In this document: positions 1-8,608 of the stretch, in pieces
How positions within the stretch are numbered: position 1 is the stretch's first letter
Layout: each line of letters opens with the position of its first letter
NCBI GenBank assembly: GCA_009664345.1
Contig: CP043547.1
Coordinates: 3,190,709 to 3,254,708, forward strand
Direction of reading: 5' to 3'
DNA from: Planctomycetales bacterium 10988
Lineage (GTDB): Bacteria > Planctomycetota > Planctomycetia > Pirellulales > Pb10988
DNA: 64,000 nucleotides
Program-made: the position numbers and the translations under genes
Notes under the pieces: model-generated
What the model saw: the letters and a program-made list of their open reading frames with translations, nothing else
Told to the model about the DNA's origin: nothing
The model's database searches: none

Positions 1-1
1 T

Positions 2-1051
2 CACGCTGACTTTCAAGTACAGGACCTCACCGATGGCACCCTCAGCCCCAAACGAGACGCCGGCGGATTTTCAAGCAAAGTCTTTGCCGATGAAGCGGTG
101 GACTTCATTCAATCAGCAGGAACCGACCAGCCGTTCTTCCTCTATGTCGCGTTCATGGCTCCGCACGATCCCCGCAATCCTCCGCGGAAATATCGGGAGA
201 TGTACTACAACAACCGGCCTCCGCTTCCCGAGAACTTCTTGCCACAGCATCCTTTTAATCATGCGGAACATGCGATCTTTGGCCGAGACGAAGGTCTCGC
301 CCCTTGGCCGCGAACGAAGGACGTCATCAGCGACCAACTTTGCGAGTACTATGGCCTTATTACCCATCTGGATCAACAAGTCGGACGTGTGTTGAAGGCC
401 CTTGAAAAGAGCCCTCATGCCAAAAATACTATCGTTGTCTATACCGCCGATCATGGACTCGCGATGGGTAGTCACGGGCTGCTGGGCAAGCAAAATGTTT
501 ATGAACAAAGCATGCGGTGCCCATTGATTCTCCGCGGTCCGAGCATTCCGCAGCAGCAGTCAAGCGAAGCCTTCACCTACATTCATGATCTGTACGCTAC
601 CATTTGTGACTTCGCTCAGGTCAAAAAACCGACAGGGATTGATTCGGAAAGCCTCCTCCCGATTCTCGATGGCGAGTCCGAAAGCGTTCATGAAACCGTT
701 TTTCTGCCTTATAAAGACAATCAACGCTCCGTCAACGATGGCCAATGGAAACTGCACATCTACCCACAAATCAACCACCGCTTGCTCTTCCATCTTGCGG
801 AAGACCCGCATGAAATGAAGGACCTCGCCACCGATCCGGCTTATCAAGGAGAGATGGAACGGATGGAGCAGCTGATGGAAGCCGCCCGGCAGAATGGGAA
901 CGATCATTACCCGCTTCACGTCGAGAATCCAGCTCCGAAAGAAGTGGAATATGACAATAGCAAACGCGTCCTCGACGTGTGGCAACCCAAATGGATTCGC
1001 GAGAAATACTTCGGCGGTCGAAGCAATCCCGATCATGGCAAGAAGTCCTAA
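2..1051 (+). CDS. Sulfatase, 5'-truncated by the window edge
   Basis: The frame is open from the first bases, so the N-terminus, including the CxPSR formylglycine site, lies outside the window. What remains is the C-terminal two thirds of an alkaline-phosphatase-fold sulfatase: APHDP, then YTADHGLAMGSHGLLGK with the metal-binding Asp-His and the active-site Lys, then a C-terminal subdomain ending in NPDHGKKS. Such enzymes hydrolyse sulfate esters, usually of polysaccharides, in the periplasm or outside the cell. A second sulfatase follows 71 bp downstream on the same strand, suggesting a polysaccharide-desulfation pair. The substrate cannot be read from the sequence. Confidence 0.93.
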   Translation, partial: HADFQVQDLTDGTLSPKRDAGGFSSKVFADEAVDFIQSAGTDQPFFLYVAFMAPHDPRNPPRKYREMYYNNRPPLPENFLPQHPFNHAEHAIFGRDEGLAPWPRTKDVISDQLCEYYGLITHLDQQVGRVLKALEKSPHAKNTIVVYTADHGLAMGSHGLLGKQNVYEQSMRCPLILRGPSIPQQQSSEAFTYIHDLYATICDFAQVKKPTGIDSESLLPILDGESESVHETVFLPYKDNQRSVNDGQWKLHIYPQINHRLLFHLAEDPHEMKDLATDPAYQGEMERMEQLMEAARQNGNDHYPLHVENPAPKEVEYDNSKRVLDVWQPKWIREKYFGGRSNPDHGKKS

Positions 1052-1122
1052 ACGCGACGAACCCGCCCGACTTTCATCGATTTCAATGCAATGAACTTTC
1101 ACGCCCAAGCAAGGGACGCATG

Positions 1123-2550
1123 ATGTACCGATCTCATTTCCTCCTCCTTGCCCTCTTCGGGTTTCTCTATGCCTCAACTCCATCAACAACGAAGGTTGAA
1201 GCCGCAGAGAAACCAAACCTCCTCTTTATCTTCGCGGACGACTGGGGCTGGGGAGACCTAAGCTGTCATGGGCATCCTTATGTAAAAACCCCGAACATCG
1301 ATCGGTTAGCAGCGGAAGGAACGGATTTCTACCGCTTCACTGTCGCCAGCGGCGTTTGCTCACCGAGTCGAACCGCGATGATGACGGGACATTTTCCGGC
1401 ACGCTATAACATTGATGGTCACTTCGCATCGGTTACCAGCAATGCGAAGCGGAACATGCCCGATTGGCTAAGCCCACAAGCTCCGCTCTTGCCCAGGTTT
1501 CTACAGCAAGCCGGGTATCGAACGGCCCACTATGGCAAATGGCACCTCTCGAACAACATGATCCCGGATTCCCCGCTGCCGAGCGAATATGGCTACGACG
1601 AGTACGGAGCGTTCAATTGTGCCGGCCAACAAATGCCTTACTTCGAAGACGCCCAACATGCCATCGCTTTCATGAAGAAGAGCCATCGGCAGCAGAAACC
1701 GTTCTTCATGAACCTTTGGATTCATGAGCCGCATACTCCGTTTCATACGCTGCCGAAGTATCGCTGGCGTTTCCGAGAACTCAAAGACGAACGCGACAAC
1801 ATTTATGCATCGGTCTTGTCGCATGCGGATGACCGTATCGGCGAAGTGCTGAATGCCTTGGACGACCTTGAGATCGCCGACAATACGCTTGTCATCTTCA
1901 CTTCGGACAATGGCCCAGCTAGATCGGCCAGCCCTGCGGAACTAGAGTTAAAGCATGACACGGCAACCGGGGCAGGCTACGGCATTGCCGCCGCTCGCGG
2001 CATCACCGCTGGACGTAAAGGCTACAAAGCAGCCCTCTTCGAAGGCGGAATCGGAGTCCCCTTTCTCGCCCGATGGCCGGGAAAGATCGCAGCCGGGAAG
2101 GTAGACGAGACCTCGTTGATCTCGGCGGTGGATCTACTCCCCACCTTCTGTGAACTCGCCGGAGCCTCACTGCCGGACGATTACCAACCCGATGGAGTCA
2201 GCCAAGTCAACACCTTGCAGGGAGAGAAAACTTCAAAACGGAGCAAACCGCTCTTCTGGAAAATGCAATCCGCTTGGCCGATTCGAAAGTCCAAACCCTA
2301 TCACTGGGTGTCCTACGCGATAGTACAAAAAAGCTGGAAGCTCCTCGTCAACCACGATGCCAGCTACTGCGAACTGTATGACCTCGTTGCAGACCCCTAC
2401 GAAAAGACCGATCTCTCCGCCGGCAATCCCGACCTCGTCGCGAAGCTCCAAGATCAGCTTGAGGAATGGAAAGCAACTCTTCCTAAACACCCAAGCGGAG
2501 ATGTTTTTTCAGCGGAAAGAAAGCAGGCCTCCGCCCAAGAGCCAAATTAA
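1123..2550 (+). CDS. Exported type I sulfatase (arylsulfatase family)
   Basis: A 475-residue sulfatase. A hydrophobic signal peptide (about residues 4-27) precedes PNLLFIFADDWGWGD with the metal-binding Asp pair. The formylglycine signature CSPSR is at 79-83, so Cys79 should be oxidised by a sulfatase-modifying enzyme. GKWHLS and TSDNGPA are further conserved blocks. There are two adjacent ATGs at 1120 and 1123; I chose 1123 because AAGGGA at 1111-1116 is then six bases upstream. It follows the truncated sulfatase in the same direction and probably shares its transcript. It likely removes sulfate groups from an external polysaccharide; the exact substrate is unknown. Confidence 0.95.
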   Translation: MYRSHFLLLALFGFLYASTPSTTKVEAAEKPNLLFIFADDWGWGDLSCHGHPYVKTPNIDRLAAEGTDFYRFTVASGVCSPSRTAMMTGHFPARYNIDGHFASVTSNAKRNMPDWLSPQAPLLPRFLQQAGYRTAHYGKWHLSNNMIPDSPLPSEYGYDEYGAFNCAGQQMPYFEDAQHAIAFMKKSHRQQKPFFMNLWIHEPHTPFHTLPKYRWRFRELKDERDNIYASVLSHADDRIGEVLNALDDLEIADNTLVIFTSDNGPARSASPAELELKHDTATGAGYGIAAARGITAGRKGYKAALFEGGIGVPFLARWPGKIAAGKVDETSLISAVDLLPTFCELAGASLPDDYQPDGVSQVNTLQGEKTSKRSKPLFWKMQSAWPIRKSKPYHWVSYAIVQKSWKLLVNHDASYCELYDLVADPYEKTDLSAGNPDLVAKLQDQLEEWKATLPKHPSGDVFSAERKQASAQEPN

Positions 2551-2583
2551 TAGCTGAGAGACAAAGTCACCACCAAAGGAGAA

Positions 2584-3099
2584 TCACTCGGAGTTCAAGT
2601 GAAAATTCCATTGCTCCGGGAGCGGAGTTTCGCAAAGGTCGCAATAGAACCAATCATCTTTAATGACATTCCGTTCTTTACATTTCGGACAATGACGGAA
2701 GACCACCGGAGTGGTAAAACCCCCAGGATGCTTGATGGGAATGCGATCAAGCGCTGCCTCGCATGCCGTCCAGGATTCCGGTTCCGGACAAAATCCGGTG
2801 GAATGATTGTTGACTTCCACGAGTTCACCGCTTTGCGAAAAGGTCATTTCTCCAGCACTTCGCACCGGTCCGCCAGTTGCACAAGCCACATGCTCAGATC
2901 GACGTGGAGCAAGCCTCAACAAGCCAACTTGATCAATCACAAAGGTTGTGGTCAACGTACCATCACCGGCAATTTCGTAAGCGTGGGGTTTTATCCAAGA
3001 TAAAAGTTCTGTACGTGTCTGAATAATGGTTCCCGGCGGTGAAGCCTGAGAAGCTTCCAAGATTTCCGGCGGTCCGACATAGAAGTACAGCCTTGACAT
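2584..3099 (-). CDS. Hypothetical protein with C-terminal zinc ribbon
   Basis: A 171-residue protein I cannot assign to a family. The N-terminal part (MSRLYFYVGPPEI onward) looks like a compact soluble domain. The last 45 residues hold two Cys pairs, HCPKC and YCDLC, 16 residues apart, as in a zinc ribbon. The frame stays open to an upstream ATG at 3129, but GAAGAG lies just before the ATG at 3099 and the extra residues are highly charged and uninformative, so I prefer 3099. There is no signal peptide. It is convergent with the sulfatase on its left and divergent from the transporter on its right. Confidence 0.75.
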   Translation of the reverse strand: MSRLYFYVGPPEILEASQASPPGTIIQTRTELLSWIKPHAYEIAGDGTLTTTFVIDQVGLLRLAPRRSEHVACATGGPVRSAGEMTFSQSGELVEVNNHSTGFCPEPESWTACEAALDRIPIKHPGGFTTPVVFRHCPKCKERNVIKDDWFYCDLCETPLPEQWNFHLNSE

Positions 3100-3312
3100 C
3101 CGCTTCTCTTCATTTCTCTTCTCATGCAACCAGGTCTGTCTTCCTAAGATTGAAGGATTCGCCCAGGTAGCTATACTTTCTTAACCATTAAAAAGTCAGA
3201 AGGTATTTTATTCTAATCATTCCTCACCACAAACCACCTGTTAATTCATTTCTGCAAGACATTCCAAATATTAAACCGGTTCCTTTTTTATAGAAAGAGT
3301 CCAGGTCATTGA

Positions 3313-4671
3313 ATGTGGACAATCGAGCTGATTGTGGTCCTGATGATGATTGCGTTTAATAGTGTTTTCGCTGGTTATGAAATTGCACTTGCTTCCATCA
3401 ACATGGGGCGTCTGCAGGCCTTGAAAGCGGAAGGCCACCCTGGAGCCGCGGCTGCCTTGCGGATGAAACAAAGTATCGAGGCGAGTTTGGCGGTAGTGCA
3501 GTTGGGAATCACCTTAGTGGGAGCCGTGGCGGCAGCGACCGGAGGAGCCGGAGCAGAAGAAACGATCGAGCCAATCCTCAATGAATTCGGCCTTTCCGGA
3601 GGACTCTCTCAATTTCTATCCATCGCCTTGATTGTGGCCCCGCTCACCGTATTGACGATTATCTTTGGTGAACTTGTTCCTAAAGTTTTTTCACTGCGAA
3701 ACAAAGAATGGGTGTGTTTAAAACTTTCCCCCATCATGGAATGGTTTTCCTATACGGTTTGGCCGGCAGTGTGGTTTTTTGAAAACTCGGTCTCTTGGAT
3801 TATGAAGTGGAGTGATAAGTCACGAGGTGAAACTGAGGAAGGAGAGGGAGATACAGCGATCGAAGAACTTCACGGGGCCGCTGCCTTGGCACGTATGTCT
3901 CGCTTGATTGGACATCGCCAAGAAGGAATCATTGTCAGCGCTTCCCGATTGGCCAATACTCCGCTACGAAAGATTATGCTCCCCGCGGAATATATAGGAA
4001 TGTTAGATAAGGATGCGAGCCTTTCGGATGCCCTCGTGGAAGCCCACTTAGGCATGCACACACGTTATCCGGTAACGGAAGAACCTGACAATCCGCAACG
4101 CATCGTCGGCTATGTCAATTTTAAAGATATTGTTTCGACAATGCGAATCTCCCCGGAGACACCTACACTACATAATTTGGTACGGAAAATTCATCACTTT
4201 AAAATAGAAACTTCGGTAGCGGACTGTTTGGAATATTTAATTCGTGAGCGGAGTCATATCGCTTTAATCGAAGGTTCCGACGATAGAATTCTAGGGATGA
4301 TTACTTTAGAAGATATTATTGAAGAATTGGTCGGAGAAATCCATGATGAATTCGATCGGATGCCGGGGTATATAAGTCCCGTAGGAAAAGGTTGGATTGC
4401 TGGCGGGTTTGTTTCTTTGAAGCATCTTCGTGAAATCACAGGGATTGATTTAAAACAAACAAGTGAAAAGCCGGTCTATACACTCAATGACTGGATTGCA
4501 GAACATCTTGATCATCCTCCACGTGGTGGAGATGAAATTGTTAACAATCACTATCGAATCCTCATTCGCAAGACCCGTCATATCTTGGTCCAAGAGGCCT
4601 ATCTTTGCGAAGTCGAAAAGGAAAAATCAATCAATTCTAACACTCAAGAACAAGCGGACGGTTTAAAATGA
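3313..4671 (+). CDS. CNNM/CorC-type (HlyC/CorC family) membrane transporter
   Basis: A 452-residue protein with the three-part CNNM architecture. An N-terminal DUF21 membrane domain (about 1-165) has the family's E-[IL]-A-[LF]-S-like stretch GYEIALASINMGRL and LVVQLGITL-type helices. A pair of CBS domains follows (about 205-330), ending in EDIIEELVGEIHDEFD, a hallmark of the family. The C-terminal CorC_HlyC domain (about 345-430) is next. Relatives export Mg2+ or Co2+ or are Na+-coupled; the CBS pair probably senses adenine nucleotides. It is convergent with the next gene, leaving only 26 bp between stops. Confidence 0.9.
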   Translation: MWTIELIVVLMMIAFNSVFAGYEIALASINMGRLQALKAEGHPGAAAALRMKQSIEASLAVVQLGITLVGAVAAATGGAGAEETIEPILNEFGLSGGLSQFLSIALIVAPLTVLTIIFGELVPKVFSLRNKEWVCLKLSPIMEWFSYTVWPAVWFFENSVSWIMKWSDKSRGETEEGEGDTAIEELHGAAALARMSRLIGHRQEGIIVSASRLANTPLRKIMLPAEYIGMLDKDASLSDALVEAHLGMHTRYPVTEEPDNPQRIVGYVNFKDIVSTMRISPETPTLHNLVRKIHHFKIETSVADCLEYLIRERSHIALIEGSDDRILGMITLEDIIEELVGEIHDEFDRMPGYISPVGKGWIAGGFVSLKHLREITGIDLKQTSEKPVYTLNDWIAEHLDHPPRGGDEIVNNHYRILIRKTRHILVQEAYLCEVEKEKSINSNTQEQADGLK

Positions 4672-4697
4672 TTGCATTCAAAATTCTACAACGGAGT

Positions 4698-5225
4698 TTA
4701 TAAAATTTCTTCAATAAACTCGTAAATAAAAGTGGCAAAGAGAATAAAGTAAATAAAGCCAACCACAAGATTAAACGTCATGGCTAAAATAAAATACATC
4801 CAAAAACCGCGGGCGAGATCAAGTAAATAGAGCAGGTCTTTTTGGGCGGAGGATTGAAGAAGAACTTTGGTTCGCAAGTAAACATTCAATAAAATCAAGG
4901 AGGGAATGCCGCCGAGTGTGACGGTTGCCAAGGTTGAACCGATCGCTAAAAACAGCCCCATCGGCATCGGAAAAGGAAGCGTGTCTAGCGGATTCGCCCA
5001 GTTCGGGTCTTTCCATTCCAAGGGAACATTGATTTGAAGATACCATGTCTCAATGAGTGCAAACCCGGAAAGAAATCCCATTAGCAAGGCGGTTGTCAAC
5101 ACCCAAGGATTAAATCGGGCAAACGCGGAGACAATCTTCTCCGGCACCCGATCTTGCTGAGATTCCTCGCTCGTTTCCGAGGAGGTATCTTCTTGAGGTG
5201 AAGCATAAGGATTTAATTCGGCCAT
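4698..5225 (-). CDS. Small multi-spanning membrane protein, NPYASPQ N-terminus
   Basis: A 175-residue protein of unknown function. It starts with MAELNPYASPQED, followed by a Ser/Glu-rich cytoplasmic stretch to about residue 28, then four hydrophobic segments near 42-62, 90-115, 135-155 and the extreme C-terminus. The NPYASPQ-type N-terminus recurs as EPYATPQE in the protein at 38494-39042, so both may belong to one class of planctomycete membrane proteins. Its start faces the repeat element at 5274-5352. No catalytic motif is visible. Confidence 0.75.
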   Translation of the reverse strand: MAELNPYASPQEDTSSETSEESQQDRVPEKIVSAFARFNPWVLTTALLMGFLSGFALIETWYLQINVPLEWKDPNWANPLDTLPFPMPMGLFLAIGSTLATVTLGGIPSLILLNVYLRTKVLLQSSAQKDLLYLLDLARGFWMYFILAMTFNLVVGFIYFILFATFIYEFIEEIL

Positions 5226-5273
5226 CGTATTTTTATTGATAGAGCAAGAGCTTTTTCTGACAGTTTTTTGATT

Positions 5274-5352
5274 CAGAGCCAGTGGTCAAAACCCTTCTGC
5301 AACAGGTAAACACCTGGAAAAGGCGACTCCCAAAGTACTTTTGACCACAAAC
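5274..5352 (-). repeat. Intergenic element with 10-bp inverted ends, copy A
   Basis: About 79 bp matching the element at 44670-44749 at roughly 85% by hand alignment, in opposite orientation. Perfect inverted ends GTGGTCAAAA (5282-5291) and TTTTGACCAC (5339-5348) enclose an internal hairpin CAGGT-AAAC-ACCTG (5303-5316). It sits between two same-strand membrane-protein genes. Size and ends suit a MITE-like or structured-RNA repeat. Confidence 0.7.
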
Positions 5353-5398
5353 TCTTAAAGTGTTCGTGTTGTCGTAAATAATCCTGACTCGAAAATGT

Positions 5399-5794
5399 TT
5401 AAAGTGAGGTAATCAAGTAATACCAGCCAATGAAAAAGAGAACGCCAACGGTAACCACAAAAGAAATCGCCATGCGACGAGCATTTTCAATCGCAATTGC
5501 TAGTTCATCCCATCGCTTGCGACGTGAAAAATCTTTCAACTCTCTGCCATGGGCAATTAAAAAGATAATCGTTACTAACATCGCTCCTACAAGCGGCAAG
5601 CTCAGGACCATCGTGGAAAGGCGACCATTGGAAAAAAGACCAATAAAAATGACATTGATAGAAATGCCTAAAAGGATCTGCGAATAGATCGTAAGCCAAC
5701 GAATTAAAAAAGATAAATCTTTGGCAATGTCACAAAGTTCTTTCGGTGCTTCACTTGTCGCGGAAGCTTCAGTTGATGGAGAGAAAGATTTCAT
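5399..5794 (-). CDS. Hypothetical four-helix membrane protein
   Basis: A 131-residue protein of unknown function. A polar N-terminus (MKSFSPSTEASATSEAPKEL) precedes hydrophobic segments at about 29-51, 60-80 and 108-128, with charged connecting loops such as HGRELKDFSRRKRWDEL. No enzyme motif is visible. It lies on the same strand as the BtuF-like gene upstream (46 bp apart) and the NPYASPQ protein downstream, from which it is separated by repeat copy A. Its frame has no strong competitor on either strand. Confidence 0.65.
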   Translation of the reverse strand: MKSFSPSTEASATSEAPKELCDIAKDLSFLIRWLTIYSQILLGISINVIFIGLFSNGRLSTMVLSLPLVGAMLVTIIFLIAHGRELKDFSRRKRWDELAIAIENARRMAISFVVTVGVLFFIGWYYLITSL

Positions 5795-5839
5795 TGTTGT
5801 TTTACATAATGAAAAGAATAAATCTCTGAACTTTACTCT

Positions 5840-6787
5840 TTAATGATTGGCCTTGATCCATCCTTGATCTTGATAACGGGATGGAAATAAATCGGGGTGA
5901 ATAATCTCCGCTAAGATTTCCAAAGAGTCGATCAACCTTGGCCCCGGGCGATTAAAGTATTGATTTCCGTCGGTTAAATAAACTTGTTGATTCTGGACCG
6001 CCGGAAGTTTTTTCCAATCCGGATGCTTCAACAAACTTGAAAGCTCTTCTTTGGTTCTTTCTATATCAAAGCCGCAAGGCATCAAAATTAAAATGTCAGG
6101 TGCGGCGGCTGTTAATTGCTTCCAGTTGATATAAGGAGAGTGGGCTTTCGCTTTACTCAACAAGGATTCAGCCCCGGCGAGTTCAACAAGTTCCGGCACC
6201 CAATTCCCCGCGGTCATCAAAGGCTCAAGCCATTCTAAACAAAGTACTTTGGATTTTGTTGTTTGATAAGAATGATTGATCGTTTGGGAAACGTGCTGCA
6301 TGCGGGATTGAAGCTCATGAATCAATTGCCGTCCCGTTGCTTCACAAACAAGTGCTTGGGCGACCGTCTCAATATCTTGCCACAAATCCTCTAAACAAGT
6401 CGGTTGTAAACTAATGACTTGCGGCTGTGAATCGATCATTTGCGATACGGCTAATTGTACTTCATGGAGACTAACCGCACAAACTTCACATTGAGCTTGC
6501 GTGAAGATAAAGTCCGGCTTTAGCGTTTGCAGCGTTTCTATCTTGACTTGATAAAGTGAAAGGGCCTGCTTCAAGGCTTGCCGAACTTCTCGATCGATAT
6601 CGAGGCTCGACTGCTTTGTATTAATCGAAGAAGTGGTGCAAATGGGAAGGGTTTCTATACCCAGTGGATAATCACATTCATGCGATCTGCCGACTAACGA
6701 CTCTCGCATTCCCAACGCACAAAGCAATTCCGTAATGCTTGGAAGCAATGAGACCAAACGAAAGGGAGAACTAAAAGTTGAGTTCAT
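5840..6787 (-). CDS. BtuF-like cobalamin/metal-chelate binding protein
   Basis: A 315-residue member of the helical-backbone metal receptor family (COG0614/BtuF-like). The diagnostic start RLVSLLPSITELLCALG and GRSHECDYP are present, followed by the long backbone helix (about 160-185) and the second lobe with ILILMPCGFDIERT. Relatives bind vitamin B12 or ferric chelates for an ABC importer. There is no obvious signal peptide or lipobox, and no permease or ATPase gene is next to it. It may therefore be a cytosolic variant of this family or depend on a transporter encoded elsewhere. No cobalamin riboswitch was recognised in the 90 bp upstream. Confidence 0.85.
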   Translation of the reverse strand: MNSTFSSPFRLVSLLPSITELLCALGMRESLVGRSHECDYPLGIETLPICTTSSINTKQSSLDIDREVRQALKQALSLYQVKIETLQTLKPDFIFTQAQCEVCAVSLHEVQLAVSQMIDSQPQVISLQPTCLEDLWQDIETVAQALVCEATGRQLIHELQSRMQHVSQTINHSYQTTKSKVLCLEWLEPLMTAGNWVPELVELAGAESLLSKAKAHSPYINWKQLTAAAPDILILMPCGFDIERTKEELSSLLKHPDWKKLPAVQNQQVYLTDGNQYFNRPGPRLIDSLEILAEIIHPDLFPSRYQDQGWIKANH

Positions 6788-6878
6788 TGGAACACTCCTA
6801 GTTCTCCCTTTGTTGATTTTACTTCAAGCCGTTTTAGCCAGCCGCTATTGAGAGTGAGTTTGGAACCGTTTCCTCAGG

Positions 6879-7571
6879 TTATGATCCTTCTTCTTTTGGA
6901 CCTTCCTTCACGCGCTGAATTCCTCGATTGATCGCTTTGCGGAATTCTTCTCCAGCGTTGATATTGTAGTCTTCATCTGGAATGTTTTTCTCGTTAACAG
7001 CGGTTTTGGCGTTGTTTAAAAATTCTCTTAATTCATCATCGGTAACTTTGTCCTTCGGCTGAAATGACCCATCGCCTGATTGAGTTGTGATGGGTTCGGC
7101 GATTTGCTTCACTTCCTCTTCGGAAATCTTTTTTTCAAAGACTCCTCGAGCGAGACGATCTAAAGTTCGTTTGCCGTCTGTTTTCTCCTCCTCCGACAAT
7201 CCTGATGGATTGAGATATTTTTGTTCTAATACGATGATGATTCCCAGTGGTAGTAACGGGCTTTTAGCAATTTCTTCCCCGATAATTGGAAGGTCTTGAA
7301 AGCCGATTTCCCCGGCATCGTACATCTCTGCGACACGATTGACCTCTTCCTTCATAATTCTTTTATCTTCTTCAGGAAGGTCAGTTTCATCGATGATTTT
7401 GGCAAATTGATTTTTAAAAAGTGTGGCAGCATTCATGGAGAAATAAAGACCGGCACCGCAACAAGCAATTCCGAAAACGACAAAGAAACCTAAACAACCG
7501 AGGAGAAGCCAAGACCAGCCACCGCTTTTCTTGGCAGGAGGGGCATTAAACGAATCATCAAAACCTGACAT
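6879..7571 (-). CDS. Membrane-anchored hypothetical protein
   Basis: A 230-residue protein of unknown function. A short Pro/Lys-rich N-terminus (MSGFDDSFNAPPAKKSGGW) precedes one strong membrane segment (about 20-44) and then a charged, mostly helical domain rich in Glu and Lys. I placed the start at 7571 because AAGG stands about eight bases upstream and MSGFDD is a natural N-terminus; the frame continues upstream to 7841 with unlikely composition. It probably sits in the inner membrane with its helical part outside. It has no motif I recognise. Confidence 0.7.
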   Translation of the reverse strand: MSGFDDSFNAPPAKKSGGWSWLLLGCLGFFVVFGIACCGAGLYFSMNAATLFKNQFAKIIDETDLPEEDKRIMKEEVNRVAEMYDAGEIGFQDLPIIGEEIAKSPLLPLGIIIVLEQKYLNPSGLSEEEKTDGKRTLDRLARGVFEKKISEEEVKQIAEPITTQSGDGSFQPKDKVTDDELREFLNNAKTAVNEKNIPDEDYNINAGEEFRKAINRGIQRVKEGPKEEGS

Positions 7572-8193
7572 GAAATAACCTTCTAAGTAAAAAACGGTAA
7601 AAAGAGAACACTGGGGAGCGAATCTTCTTGGGAGCAAAGCATCGTAGGCAACCACGGAGCAGATTTCAAATCGAGAGAGTTCGAGCCATCTCCGCAAAGG
7701 TGCAAGTGGTTGGTAGCGTCTTCCCTCGTGAGGTTGACTGTCCTGTGAGTATGTCTTTTGGGGGGAGCGGAAGCAAGATTGCAGGCATGAATCTCTCGAA
7801 TTCGTAGAGAACCAAGCTGTCCAAAAAAACGGTTGATCCACACAGACGGTTCAAAGGAATTCTCAAGAAAGGATGAATTTTCTGGTAAGAAAGTTGAGGA
7901 CCTGAGGAATTTTCCGAGGAACTAGGCTTCTGGAGGAGAGGTACTTGCCCAGACGAAGGCGAACCTTTTATAACAAAGCGGTACGCACAGCAGCGCCCCC
8001 TTTGGACAAGACCCGCTTTTTGAGTAATAATTTGTAGAAGAGGAGCTGGATGGAGGTTTCCATTTTTTGCCTCGTTCTCTCTCGACGCCAGTTGCGCGGG
8101 GTCTCTTGAGAAGGTTTTCTTGAGGGCGTTCGCCGATTCGCGAAAGACTTTTACAGCGATAAACACAGGCTATTTCTAAACTAACGTCTAGGG
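7572..8193. other. Long intergenic stretch without recognisable gene
   Basis: Several frames are open here on the minus strand, but their translations have erratic composition, no ribosome-binding sites in sensible places and no motif. It must contain the promoter of the 6879-7571 gene. It could be a decayed gene or simply non-coding. Confidence 0.5.
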
Positions 8194-8322
8194 ATGCCTC
8201 GTACTAAAATTGAAATCAACGACATTTCCTTTTGCCTGGAAGAAGCTTTGCAGAAGGAAAGCATCAATATTTATGGAAACACGTTGACGGAACCTGAAAA
8301 TCGGCAGGTTCGCTGGATTTAA
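8194..8322 (+). CDS. Possible 42-residue protein
   Basis: An ATG at 8194, preceded by the purine-rich TAGGG, opens a 42-codon frame ending in TAA at 8320. The translation (MPRTKIEINDISFCLEEAL onward, ending NRQVRWI) has a protein-like mix of charged and hydrophobic residues with a predicted helix. It matches no family I know. It may be a genuine small protein or the remnant of a larger decayed gene. The 286 bp between it and aceE hold no recognisable gene. Confidence 0.3.
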   Translation: MPRTKIEINDISFCLEEALQKESINIYGNTLTEPENRQVRWI

Positions 8323-8608
8323 TTCGTTTCGTTTTTTGGTATGTTAAAGCAGAGGTCCGCCGCTTCCTGGATGAATCCTTTGATGAAGGCTTTCCAGTTC
8401 TCGGAAGTATGGGTCTCAGGCTTGATTCGTGATGCGATCCCTATGGTTAGGGATAATTGGAAAAAGACGAAAACGAAACGATTTCAAGGCGTTCCAAGCT
8501 CGACTTTCGGTGGAATAGGTCCCGTTTGTTTTTGATCATGGCTCTGCCAGGCTCTAGAAGGTTTGCAATGCCTTGGGTCTGGGCTCAATGAAGAAGGTGT
8601 AATGAATT

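Noticed and set aside
6788-6878. A cobalamin riboswitch before the BtuF-like gene
   Set aside because: Only 90 bp are available and no B12-box-like sequence was seen.
7666-8166. A 166-codon leftward frame in the long gap before aceE
   Set aside because: Composition is erratic, the start has no ribosome-binding site, and no motif is visible; treated as non-coding.
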